NCBI RefSeq assembly: GCF_009377235.1
Contig: NZ_VMNX01000005.1
Location: 55,467 to 119,466, forward strand
Source of the DNA: Streptomyces acidicola
GTDB taxonomy: Bacteria > Actinomycetota > Actinomycetes > Streptomycetales > Streptomycetaceae
Direction of reading: 5' to 3'
DNA length: 64,000 nt
A program made the position numbers and the translations under genes. Positions 9,365-17,576 of this stretch are shown in pieces. The stretch's first letter is position 1, and each line of letters begins with the position of its first letter. The notes under the pieces were generated by a model, which saw only the letters and a program-made list of their open reading frames with translations, had not been told where the DNA came from and ran no database searches.

Positions 9365-12300
9365 ATGACCCGAGCCGAGCAGCCAACGGCCCAGAATCCG
9401 GCACCCGATGACGTCCTGGTCGCGGACTCCCGCGAGCGCGCCGTCCGCGCCCTGCTGCGTCAGCCGCAGCTCAAGCGGCTGTGGAGTGCACAGCTCGTGG
9501 GCGGCGTGGGCGATGCCCTCGCGCTGCTGGTCCTCGTACTCCTCGCCTTCCAGGCGGCGATCGCCCAGGGCTCGTTCGGCGGTGGTTACCGCGGGGTCGC
9601 CCTCTGTGTGGCCGCCGTCTTCGGGACGCGCCTTCTGGCCACACTGCTCTTCGGGGCAGTCCTCCTCGGACCGCTCACGTCGCTCACGTCCCAGGAGGGC
9701 CCGCTCGACCGCCGCTGGACCATGGTCGGCGCGGACGGACTGCGCGCGGCGCTGCTGCTCGTGGCCCCCCTGTGGATCGACTGGACTCCGGACAACGCGC
9801 TCGCCGTTCTTCTGGTGACCGCCTTCGTGACCGGAGTCGCCGAGCGCTTCTGGACGGTGTGCCGCGAGAGCGCGGCGCCCGCCCTGCTGCCCACGCCCCC
9901 GCTGGAGGGCGCGACCGTGCGCCCGCTGCCGGACCACATGGACGCGCTGCGGCGTCTGTCCCTGCGTACGGGATTCGTGGCGGTGCCTCTCGCCGCGGGC
10001 GGCCTCGTCGTGGTCTCGCTGCTCAACAACGCGCTGGGCGCCGGTATCGACTGGTTCGGCCAGCACCAGGCGGCACTCGCCTCGTACGTGGCGGCCGGGT
10101 TGTTCGCCGCCTCCCTCTCGGTCCTGGTCTTCCTCGAACTGCCCGACACGCGCACGCCGCGCCCGCGGTCGCCGCTGGAGGGTCTGCGCCGCCCCAAGTC
10201 GGGCACGGGCGCCGACAAGGGCCGCACCGGCGCGATCACGATCCTGGTGCTCGCCTGCGCGGCGGTCGCGAGCGCCGTCGCTGCCGCGGTCGCCGTCGCC
10301 GTACTGCACGCCAAGGACCTGGGCGGCGGGCCGGTCACCTACGGGCTGCTGGTCGTCGCGCTGACCGGCGGCGTCGCGGTCGGCATCCGCAGGGCGCCGT
10401 CGGTACTGCCCGCACTGTCGCGGCGCCGGCTGCTCGCCCTGGCGATCGCCTCCACCGGAGTGGCGCTGCTCGCCGCCGGGCTCGTACCGGACGTGACGAC
10501 CGTGGTCCTGCTCCTCGCCCTCGCGGGCGTGGGCGCGGGCATCGCCGCGAACACCGGGCACGCGCTGCTGGACCAGGAGGCCGAGGACTCCCGCCGGACG
10601 CGCACGACCGAGCACCTGCACGCGGTCGTACGGGTCTTCGTGGCGATCGGCGCCGTGATCGCCCCGGTGCTGGCCGCGCTGATCGGGCCGCACCGGCTGG
10701 AAAGCGGCAAGTTCGTGTTCGCGCACGGGGGTGCCGCCTTCACGCTGATGCTGGTGGGCGCGCTGCTGCTGCCGGTGGCCGCGCTGGTGCTCGCCAAGGT
10801 GGACGACCGTTCCGGGGTTCCGCTGCGGCACGACCTGCTGGACGCTCTGCGGGGCGGGGACGACCCGGAGGTGGCCCCGGCTTCCACGGGCTTCTTCATC
10901 GCCCTGGAGGGCGGCGACGGGGCCGGCAAGTCGACCCAGGCCGAGGCGCTCGCGGAGTGGATCCGCGCCAAGGGGCACGAGGTCGTGCTGACGCGCGAGC
11001 CGGGCGCCACCCCCGTGGGCAAGCGGCTCCGCTCGATCCTCCTGGACGTGTCGTCGGCCGGACTGTCGCACCGCGCGGAGGCGCTGCTGTACGCCGCCGA
11101 CCGCGCCGAGCACGTGGACACCGTCGTACGGCCCGCCCTGGAGCGGGGCGCCGTCGTCATCTCGGACCGGTACATCGACTCGTCGGTGGCCTACCAGGGC
11201 GCGGGCCGGGACCTGTCGCCCACCGAGATCGCGCGGATCTCGCGCTGGGCGACGAACGGACTGGTCCCGCATCTGACGGTGCTGCTGGACGTCTCCCCCG
11301 AGACCGCCCGCGAGCGGTTCACGGAGGCGCCGGACCGGCTGGAGTCGGAGCCGGCCGAGTTCCACGCGCGCGTGCGGGCCGGTTTTCTGACGCTGGCCTC
11401 GGCCGACCCGGGGCGCTACCTGGTCGTGGACGCGGGCCAGGAGCCCGAAGCGGTGACCACCGTCGTCCGGCACCGGCTCGACCTGATGCTGCCGCTGTCC
11501 GAGGCCGAGGTGAAGGCCCAGGAGGAGGCCCGCCGCAAGGCCGAGGAAGAGGCGCGGCGCAAGGCCGAGGAGGAGGCCCGCCGCAAGGCCGAGGAGGAGC
11601 GCCTGGAGCGTGAGCGCCAGGAGGAGCTCGCCCGGCTGCGCGCGGAGGAGGAGGAGCGCAAGCAGCGCGAGCTGGAGGAGGCCCAGCGGCGCGAGGCCGA
11701 GCGGCAGGCGGAGGAGGCCCGGCAGCGGGCCGAGGAAGCGCGGCGGAGGGCCGAGGAGGAGCGCGCCCGGCTCCTCGCGGAGGAGAAGGCCCGGGCCGAG
11801 GAGGAAGCGCGCCGCAAGGCCGAGGAGGACCGTCGCCGCAGGCAGGCCGAGGATGAGGCCCGGCTGCGGGCCGAGGCCGAGGCGCGGCGCCTGGAGAAGC
11901 AGCGCAAGGCCGAGGAGGCCCTGGTGCGGGCCGAGGAGGCGCGGCGGGTGGCGGCGGAGGCCGCGGCCGCGGCTTCGGCCGGGACGGCGTCGAGGACCGG
12001 CGGTGCGGGTGGTGCCGCTGGTTCGGCCGGTGCGGCCGGGGGCTCTGCGGCTGCTGCCGGGGCGGATGCGTCGCGGGAGCGGGGCTCCGAGTGGACGTCC
12101 GCCTCGTCCTCGCCGTCTCCCTCTCCGTCATCCCCGTCGTCCCCGTCCGCGTCACCTGCGTCCTCGCCGGACAACGAGCTGACCGTCCCCACGCCCGTCG
12201 TGACCCCGTCGAACCTGTCGGGCGGGCCCGTGGACGAGACGGCCGTGCTGCCGCCGGTACGCCCCGGTGGCCCCGACTCGGAGACGACCACCCAACTGCC

Positions 12301-12769
12301 GCAGCCGCCGGCGCCTCCGGGCGCCGGGGACGAGACCACCGTGCTGCGGAAGCAGCCGGCTCCGGACGGCGCGGCCGACGAGACGGCCGTGCTTCCTCCC
12401 GTAAGGGAGGAGGGTGCCGCTCCGCGTGGTGCGCGGAACGCGGGCCAGGAGTCGCGGCAGGCTCCGGCGGGCGGCTCGGCCGACCCGGCGGACCGGATGC
12501 CGTCGGGCTTCTTCCGGGACGAGCGGCCCGGTGGCTCGCAGGACCGTACGCGCGAGCTGCCCCAGGTGGACGCCGAGGGAGCCCCGCGTCGCCGTCCCCG
12601 GTCCGACTGGGCGGAGGAGACTCCGCTGGACGACCTGCCGACCCTGGCCGACGAACTGCTGGGGCCGCGCGACGGCCACGAGGACGGGGCCGACGGCAGC
12701 CGGGACGACGACGGGCGCGGCGAGGGCCGTGGTGGCCGGGGCCGAGGCCGGGGCGGACGGCGGCGCTGA
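9365..12769 (+). CDS. tmk: Membrane-anchored thymidylate kinase fusion (MFS-like + Tmk + coiled coil)
   Basis: The 1134-residue fusion has four parts. Residues about 20-495 form a polytopic MFS-transporter-like region of about 12 helices. Residues about 505-715 are a complete thymidylate kinase that makes dTDP from dTMP, with P-loop EGGDGAGKST, the Arg of TREPG, and SDRYIDSS. Residues about 715-880 are an uninterrupted EEARRKAEE-type charged helix. The remainder is a Ser/Pro/Gly-rich tail with repeated ETAVLPP, ETTTQLP and ETTVLR motifs. GGAAGAGAGAG just upstream of the ATG supports 9365 over the in-frame ATG at 9335. The fusion is known in Streptomyces (SCO3542). It lies directly upstream of holB, as tmk does in many bacteria. 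Confidence 0.94.
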   Translation: MTRAEQPTAQNPAPDDVLVADSRERAVRALLRQPQLKRLWSAQLVGGVGDALALLVLVLLAFQAAIAQGSFGGGYRGVALCVAAVFGTRLLATLLFGAVLLGPLTSLTSQEGPLDRRWTMVGADGLRAALLLVAPLWIDWTPDNALAVLLVTAFVTGVAERFWTVCRESAAPALLPTPPLEGATVRPLPDHMDALRRLSLRTGFVAVPLAAGGLVVVSLLNNALGAGIDWFGQHQAALASYVAAGLFAASLSVLVFLELPDTRTPRPRSPLEGLRRPKSGTGADKGRTGAITILVLACAAVASAVAAAVAVAVLHAKDLGGGPVTYGLLVVALTGGVAVGIRRAPSVLPALSRRRLLALAIASTGVALLAAGLVPDVTTVVLLLALAGVGAGIAANTGHALLDQEAEDSRRTRTTEHLHAVVRVFVAIGAVIAPVLAALIGPHRLESGKFVFAHGGAAFTLMLVGALLLPVAALVLAKVDDRSGVPLRHDLLDALRGGDDPEVAPASTGFFIALEGGDGAGKSTQAEALAEWIRAKGHEVVLTREPGATPVGKRLRSILLDVSSAGLSHRAEALLYAADRAEHVDTVVRPALERGAVVISDRYIDSSVAYQGAGRDLSPTEIARISRWATNGLVPHLTVLLDVSPETARERFTEAPDRLESEPAEFHARVRAGFLTLASADPGRYLVVDAGQEPEAVTTVVRHRLDLMLPLSEAEVKAQEEARRKAEEEARRKAEEEARRKAEEERLERERQEELARLRAEEEERKQRELEEAQRREAERQAEEARQRAEEARRRAEEERARLLAEEKARAEEEARRKAEEDRRRRQAEDEARLRAEAEARRLEKQRKAEEALVRAEEARRVAAEAAAAASAGTASRTGGAGGAAGSAGAAGGSAAAAGADASRERGSEWTSASSSPSPSPSSPSSPSASPASSPDNELTVPTPVVTPSNLSGGPVDETAVLPPVRPGGPDSETTTQLPQPPAPPGAGDETTVLRKQPAPDGAADETAVLPPVREEGAAPRGARNAGQESRQAPAGGSADPADRMPSGFFRDERPGGSQDRTRELPQVDAEGAPRRRPRSDWAEETPLDDLPTLADELLGPRDGHEDGADGSRDDDGRGEGRGGRGRGRGGRRR

Positions 12770-12848
12770 TCACGGTCGGGCCGGCGTGGACGGTGCCGCT
12801 GATCACGGTCGGGCCGGGGCGGGCGGTGCGGGTGGGCGGTGCCGCTGA
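12765..12848. repeat. Tandem repeat starting at the tmk stop codon
   Basis: GCTGATCACGGTCGGGCCGG at 12765-12784 includes the tmk TGA and recurs at 12798-12817, a 33-bp period. GGTGCCGCTGA then recurs at 12792 and 12838. The repeat fills much of the tmk-holB gap. Confidence 0.7.
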
Positions 12849-12963
12849 GTACGTCCGGCCGGGGCTGGCGGCGGCGATGAGCACCGGTCCGGCCCCGACT
12901 GTCAGTGGCCTCGCGCACAATGGGTTGCGGCAAGGCAGAGTGTGACGGAAGGGGCGGTGCCGC

Positions 12964-14169
12964 ATGCCCGTGTGGGACGACTTGGTGGGCCAGGAGCGGC
13001 TGAGCGCGCAGCTCGAAGCCGCCGCCCGGGATGCCGACGCGATCGTCACCGCGGCCGCCGCCGACGCGCCGCTGCCCGAGGCATCGAAGATGACCCACGC
13101 CTGGTTGTTCACGGGCCCGCCCGGCGCCGGACACACCACGGCCGCGCGGGCCTTCGCGGCGGCCCTCCAGTGCGTCAGCCCGGACCGCGCGCTGGGCGGG
13201 ACCCCCGGCTGCGGCTTCTGCGACGGCTGCCATACGGCGCTGGTGGGCACCCACGCCGATGTCACCACGGTCGCCGCCGTGGGCTCGCAGATCCTCGTCG
13301 AGGACATGCGGGACACGGTCCGCAAGTCGTTCACGTCGCCGGCGAACGGTCGCTGGCAGATCATCCTCGTCGAGGACGCCGAGCGGCTGAACGAGAAGTC
13401 GGCCAACGCCGTCCTCAAGGCAGTCGAGGAGCCCGCCCCCCGCACGGTCTGGCTGCTGTGCGCACCCTCGCTCGACGACGTCCTCCCCACCATCCGCTCC
13501 CGTTGCCGCCACGTGAGTCTGCTCACACCCTCGGTGGACGCGGTCGCCGACATGCTCGTACGGCGTGAGGGCATCGAGCCCGCCGCGGCCGCCGCCGCGG
13601 CCCGCGCCACCCAGGGGCACGTCGACCGCGCCCGCCGTCTGGCCACCGACCCGCGCACGCGGGAGCGGCGGGCCGCCGTGCTCAAGGTGCCCTTGCGCGT
13701 CGAGGACATCGGCGGCTGCCTCAAGGCGGCGCAGGAACTGGTCGACGCCGCCACGGAGGAGTCCAAGCAGCTCGCCGAGGAGCTCGACGTCAAGGAGACC
13801 GAGGAGTTGAAGGCGGCGCTGGGCGCGGTCCAGGGCGGCCGCATGCCGCGCGGCACCGCGGGTGTCATGAAGGACCTGGAGGACAAGCAGAAGCGCCGCC
13901 GGACGCGTGCGCAGCGCGACAGCCTCGACCTGGCTCTCACCGACCTCACCGGCTTCTACCGCGACGTCCTCGCCCTCCAGCTCGGCTCCCGTGTCGCCCT
14001 CGCCAACACCGAGGCGCACGACACGCTGGAGCGCATCGCCCGCGACACCACACCGGAGTCCACGCTGCGCCGCATCGACGCGATCGCCGCCTGCCGCGAC
14101 GCCCTCGACCGGAACGTGGCCCCCTTGCTGGCCGTGGAGGCGATGACGCTGGCGCTGCGGGCAGGCTGA
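12964..14169 (+). CDS. holB: DNA polymerase III delta-prime subunit (clamp loader)
   Basis: The 401-residue protein begins MPVWDDLVGQERL, the usual actinobacterial delta-prime N-terminus. It has an AAA+ fold with a degenerate P-loop GPPGAGHTTAA (His where Lys is normal), a zinc module with CGFCDGC (about 80-86), a Walker-B-like ILVEDAERLN and the SRC motif (TIRSRCRH). The altered P-loop fits delta-prime being the non-hydrolysing stator of the clamp loader. A purine-rich GGAAGGGG lies upstream of the ATG. Confidence 0.92.
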   Translation: MPVWDDLVGQERLSAQLEAAARDADAIVTAAAADAPLPEASKMTHAWLFTGPPGAGHTTAARAFAAALQCVSPDRALGGTPGCGFCDGCHTALVGTHADVTTVAAVGSQILVEDMRDTVRKSFTSPANGRWQIILVEDAERLNEKSANAVLKAVEEPAPRTVWLLCAPSLDDVLPTIRSRCRHVSLLTPSVDAVADMLVRREGIEPAAAAAAARATQGHVDRARRLATDPRTRERRAAVLKVPLRVEDIGGCLKAAQELVDAATEESKQLAEELDVKETEELKAALGAVQGGRMPRGTAGVMKDLEDKQKRRRTRAQRDSLDLALTDLTGFYRDVLALQLGSRVALANTEAHDTLERIARDTTPESTLRRIDAIAACRDALDRNVAPLLAVEAMTLALRAG

Positions 14170-14213
14170 GGTTCCGGTCCGGCGGGCACCGCTGCTCGGC
14201 TGGGTTTGGTCCC

Positions 14214-14273
14214 TTTGGCGGACGGGTGCGTCGTCTGGCGGGCCGATGCGTCGTCCGGCGGACCGGTGTGTCG
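14214..14273. repeat. Three 20-bp tandem repeats after holB
   Basis: Three imperfect 20-bp units with the common core GGCGGRCCGRTGYGTCGTC lie at 14214-14233, 14234-14253 and 14254-14273, shortly after the holB stop and before the next promoter. Confidence 0.7.
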
Positions 14274-14315
14274 TCGCCGTCACCCGTACGAGCCGCTCCC
14301 CTTCCTCTCGCGAAT

Positions 14316-14344
14316 AGTGACCAACTCATCGCGCAGAGTTACGA
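14316..14344 (+). promoter_or_regulatory. Promoter of a leaderless peptidase gene
   Basis: AGTGAC at 14316-14321 and TACGAT at 14339-14344 are 17 bp apart. The -10 lies 7 nt before the ATG at 14352, so the transcript would start at the start codon. No ribosome binding site is present there, consistent with a leaderless message. Confidence 0.55.
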
Positions 14345-14351
14345 TCACGGA

Positions 14352-16064
14352 ATGTACATCAGGAGCTGCCCTCGGTTGCCCTCCAGTGGCACGACCACCC
14401 ACGCTCGCCCCGACCGCCGGAACCGAACCCTGCGTACGACCACCGGATTCCTCCTCGCCTCCGCACTGCTCATCTCGGCCTGCTCCCTGGGCAGCTCGAC
14501 ATCGGCGGCATCGGCGACAGGGACCGCGGCGGCAAGGGCCGCAGCGACGGGGACCACGGCGACAGGGACCCCGGCGACAGGGACCCCGGCGACATCGGGA
14601 ACGCCGGTGCTCAAAGCGCTGCCCGGCGCGACACCATCGGCTCTGACCCCGTACTACGGGCAGAAGCTGACCTGGCGCAGCTGCGGTGGCCGCGGCTTCG
14701 AGTGTGCCACGGTGAAGGCGCCACTCGACTACGCCCAGCCGGGCCGGGGCGACGTCAGGCTGGCCGTCAGCCGCAAGAAGGCCACGGGCCCCGGCAAGCG
14801 TCTCGGCTCGCTGCTGCTCAACCCCGGCGGCCCGGGCAGCGCGGCCGTCCAGTACCTCCAGGCGTACGCGGGCATGGCCTACCCGACGGCGGTCCGCGCC
14901 CGCTACGACCTGGTGGCCGTCGACCCGCGCGGCGTCGCCGGCAGCGAGCCGGTCGAATGCCTCAACGGGCGCCGGATGGACGCGTACACGCAGACGGACT
15001 TCACTCCCGACGACCGGCGGGAGACCGACGAACTGGTCGCCGCCTTCCGGGAGTTCGCGAACGGCTGCGGCGCGCACTCCGCCCGGTTGCTGCGCCATGT
15101 CTCGACGGTCGAGGCCGCCCGGGACATGGACATCCTGCGCGGGGTGCTGGGTGACAAGCGGCTGACGTACGTCGGGGCGTCGTACGGGACGTTCCTCGGC
15201 GCGACGTACGCGGGGCTGTTCCCCGAGCGGGTCGGCCGGCTGGTCCTGGACGGCGCGATGGACCCGTCCCTGCCAGCCCGCAAGCTGAACGAGGACCAGA
15301 CGGCGGGGTTCGAGACGGCGTTCCGGTCGTTCGCGAGGGACTGCGTGCGGCGGTCGGACTGCCCGCTGGGCGACGCCGGCGCGACCCCGGCCCAACTGGG
15401 CCAGAATCTGAGGGCCTTCTTCGCCCGGCTCGACGCCAAACCCATCCCGGCCCGCGGCTCGGGCGGCCGTGCGCTCGGCGAGTCCCTGGCCACCACGGGG
15501 GTGGTCGCGGCGATGTACAACGAGAAGTCGTGGCCGAGGCTGCGCCAAGCCCTCACCCGGGCGATCGACCACAAGGACGGTTCCGGCCTGCTCGCCCTCT
15601 CGGACGGCTACTACGAGCGGGGCGCGGACGGCGAGTACGCGAACCTGATCTCCGCCAACGCCGCCGTGAACTGTCTGGACTCCCCGTCGGCGTTCTCGAC
15701 CCCCGAGCAGGCGCGGCAGGCGCTCCCCGCCTTCGAGAAGGCATCCCCGGTCTTCGGCCGTTTCCTGACCTGGGCGTCCCTGGGTTGCGCGTACTGGCCG
15801 GTGAAGCCCACCGGCACTCCACACCGCATCGAGGCGAAGGGCGCGGCCCCGATCGTCGTCGTCGGCACCACCCGCGACCCGGCGACCCCGTACCACTGGG
15901 CCCGCGCCCTCGCCTCCCAGCTGTCCTCGGGACGCCTCCTCACCTACGACGGCGACGGCCACACGGCGTACGTTCGCGGCAGCCGCTGCATCGACTCCGC
16001 GATCAACACCTACCTCCTCGACGGCACCCCTCCCACCAGCGGAAAGCGCTGCTCACAGCCCTGA
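14352..16064 (+). CDS. Secreted lipoprotein peptidase of the tripeptidyl-aminopeptidase (S33) type
   Basis: The 570-residue protein carries a type II signal peptide after a basic N-terminus (LLASALLISACS, lipobox Cys about residue 42). A low-complexity Ala/Thr/Gly linker encoded by GGCGACAGGGACC-type repeats follows. The alpha/beta-hydrolase has the oxyanion segment LLNPGGPGS, nucleophile Ser in GASYG (about 277), the acid in GTTRDPATPY and the His in GDGHTAY. This is the set seen in Streptomyces tripeptidyl aminopeptidases, which trim peptides outside the cell. The ATG at 14352 is leaderless; a TTG at 14376 preceded by AGGAG (14361-14365) is an alternative. It is the last core gene before the tRNA. 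Confidence 0.87.
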   Translation: MYIRSCPRLPSSGTTTHARPDRRNRTLRTTTGFLLASALLISACSLGSSTSAASATGTAAARAAATGTTATGTPATGTPATSGTPVLKALPGATPSALTPYYGQKLTWRSCGGRGFECATVKAPLDYAQPGRGDVRLAVSRKKATGPGKRLGSLLLNPGGPGSAAVQYLQAYAGMAYPTAVRARYDLVAVDPRGVAGSEPVECLNGRRMDAYTQTDFTPDDRRETDELVAAFREFANGCGAHSARLLRHVSTVEAARDMDILRGVLGDKRLTYVGASYGTFLGATYAGLFPERVGRLVLDGAMDPSLPARKLNEDQTAGFETAFRSFARDCVRRSDCPLGDAGATPAQLGQNLRAFFARLDAKPIPARGSGGRALGESLATTGVVAAMYNEKSWPRLRQALTRAIDHKDGSGLLALSDGYYERGADGEYANLISANAAVNCLDSPSAFSTPEQARQALPAFEKASPVFGRFLTWASLGCAYWPVKPTGTPHRIEAKGAAPIVVVGTTRDPATPYHWARALASQLSSGRLLTYDGDGHTAYVRGSRCIDSAINTYLLDGTPPTSGKRCSQP

Positions 16065-16075
16065 TCACCAGCCCC

Positions 16076-16115
16076 TTCCGGGGTGCTCCGACGGCTGGTA
16101 CGGAGCGCCCCGGAA
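16076..16115 (+). terminator. Terminator after the peptidase gene
   Basis: TTCCGGGGTGCTCCG (16076-16090) pairs with CGGAGCGCCCCGGAA (16101-16115), with one G-T wobble and a 10-nt loop. Confidence 0.85.
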
Positions 16116-16165
16116 ACTGTGTAGACTTACCGACGTTGCTGATCGCACCATAGTGCGGACAGCGT

Positions 16166-16242
16166 GCCGCCTTAGCTCAGATGGCCAGAGCAACGCACTC
16201 GTAATGCGTAGGTCTCGGGTTCGAATCCCGAAGGCGGCTCCA
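16166..16242 (+). tRNA. tRNA-Thr (anticodon CGT)
   Basis: The acceptor stem GCCGCCT (16166-16172) pairs with AGGCGGC (16232-16238), followed by the discriminator T and an encoded CCA (240-242). The D-loop TTAGCTCAGATGG, anticodon loop CTCGTAA (16198-16204, anticodon CGT at 16200-16202) and T-loop GTTCGAATC are intact. A -10-like TAGACT is at 16122-16127. The gene is the insertion site of the two islands: its 3' half from the anticodon loop onward is supplied by element A. Confidence 0.96.
16198..16240 (+). repeat. attL: Attachment-site copy 1 (left end of element A, inside tRNA-Thr)
   Basis: This 43-bp stretch, from the anticodon loop to the acceptor stem, recurs exactly at 36988-37030 and 43694-43736. 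Tyrosine recombinases commonly use tRNA genes this way, with strand exchange in the anticodon loop, and restore the tRNA on integration. Confidence 0.9.
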
Positions 16243-16249
16243 TGGTGAT

Positions 16250-16278
16250 CCCCAGGTCAGGCCTTTGACCTGGGGTTT
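16250..16278 (+). terminator. tRNA-Thr terminator supplied by element A
   Basis: CCCCAGGTCA (16250-16259) pairs with TGACCTGGGG (16266-16275), followed by TTT. A near-identical hairpin follows each of the other two att copies. Confidence 0.85.
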
Positions 16279-16444
16279 CGTGTTTCGGATGACCTTGAAA
16301 TCGACCCAATTGAGTACGTGCGGTCTGTGCATCGTAATGCGTAGGTCGGGGGTGTGGTTTCCGTGATCGTGAAGACGGCTTGAGTCTCTGAGCTGGGCTT
16401 TTGCTCATCTGAGAGGGTCGGGTCAGGCATACGCGGTCGGTTTC

Positions 16445-16463
16445 GGTGGACAACCGGTGGACA
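16445..16463 (+). repeat. Paired GGTGGACA repeat, left arm of element A
   Basis: GGTGGACA occurs at 16445-16452 and 16456-16463, an 11-bp period and thus the same helix face, 247 bp from the start of the att core. The same pair is 247 bp from the core in element B. It is a candidate arm-type recombinase or excisionase site. Confidence 0.6.
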
Positions 16464-17039
16464 GGCGTGCGTGACGTTCCATCAGGGAGCTGTCGCTGCC
16501 CCGGGACCGACGGGTGAAGTGAGACCGTCTTCGATGGGGCGATCGGGAGTGGTGGGACTGTCCGATGCCGATAGGTCTCACGTCCAGCTCGGGTCCTGGA
16601 GTTGATCAAGGCTGTGAATCCACTCAGTAGCCAATCGGGGCACAGGGTCAGGATCGGCCGGTAGGCCGCACTGCTGCCTGTTGTTCCCTTGTGGCACAGC
16701 GTTCCTGGCGAGTCCGCGTTCAGCATGGACCGGCGCGGAACCAGCGCAGCATGTGTGGGCTCCGCCTCCGGCCTCCAGCTTCCACAGGAAGTGCCACTAC
16801 AAGCCGGACGACGCTCTCCTGTAGGGGTGCGGCGGCCCTGACGGCGCTGGCCGGAGGTCGTGCGTCGTCGAGGGGCATGCAGCTGACGGTTGACGGAGCA
16901 GAGAGACAAACTGGCCGCACTGCGGCAGCTCCCCATGGCGAGGGCCCTGCCGACTGGAAAATCACCCAACGTCCGGCGACTTGCCGGAAGCTGGCCTGAA
17001 CATTGATCAACAGGGTGATCATGAAGCAAGGAGTTGTTG

Positions 17040-17561
17040 ATGTACTCGTTCACACATGTGTCCGCCGACGATCCGCTCTTCGGTTCGATCGGCATCCAAC
17101 TGGACCATGAGAACGGGGCTTTGGTTGTCGACGGCGGTGGTCTTCCGCGGGCCGAGATGACGCGGGCCGTCGGTACACCGCTGGAGAGCCATGTGCCGAT
17201 CGGTACGCGTGATCGGCAGTGCCTGGTCATGACGGTCGATGACACGGCGGTGACTCTGCGCCCTGCCAAGGGATTCCTGACCCGCCGGTCCTACCGCGTG
17301 GATGCCGAGTCCGAGGGAACGGGATCCATGCACCGGTTGGTGCCCGATTCCCTTGGCAGCAGCCGCCTGTTACGGGACGGCATGCTCATCGGTGCCTTCA
17401 CGTCGACCGGAGACGGGGTGGTGACGGCCGAATGGGAGCCAGACGCCGCCCCGGAGCCCCGCGACGCGGCCATCGGATACGCGCTCGCCGCGGCCTTCGG
17501 CACCGGAGCCGAGCCGATGTGGAAGTTGACTCTTCAAGCCGTGCTCGCCATGTGGCCATAG
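17040..17561 (+). CDS. Hypothetical protein, 173 aa
   Basis: The protein begins MYSFTHVSADDPLFGSIGIQ and shows alternating hydrophobic segments that suggest a beta-rich fold, for example GALVVDGGG and QCLVMTVDD. There is no signal peptide or transmembrane helix. AAGGAG at 17028-17033 is 6 nt before the ATG, stronger than most sites in this island. It converges on the lanthipeptide operon, ending 15 nt from that operon's last gene, and is the only plus-strand gene in the left part of the element. I do not recognise a family. Confidence 0.7.
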   Translation: MYSFTHVSADDPLFGSIGIQLDHENGALVVDGGGLPRAEMTRAVGTPLESHVPIGTRDRQCLVMTVDDTAVTLRPAKGFLTRRSYRVDAESEGTGSMHRLVPDSLGSSRLLRDGMLIGAFTSTGDGVVTAEWEPDAAPEPRDAAIGYALAAAFGTGAEPMWKLTLQAVLAMWP

Positions 17562-17576
17562 GAGTGAAGGCGTCGC

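Larger units (their letters stand above)
16243..17039. other. Non-coding left end of element A
   Basis: No credible gene lies in these ~800 bp. Minus-strand reading frames here run through the tRNA complement and are artefacts. The stretch 16445-16520 is clearly similar to 37235-37310 at the left end of element B, including the shared motif GTGCGTGACG. The purine-rich AAGGAG at 17028-17033 belongs to the next gene. Confidence 0.7.

Noticed and set aside
16172..17269. Minus-strand frame of 365 codons across the tRNA-Thr and the left end of element A
   Set aside because: It reads through the complement of the tRNA (the well-known GFEPETYALRV artefact) and through the arm repeats. It has no family and no start signal. 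The same artefact appears at 36906-37173 and 43687-43962.
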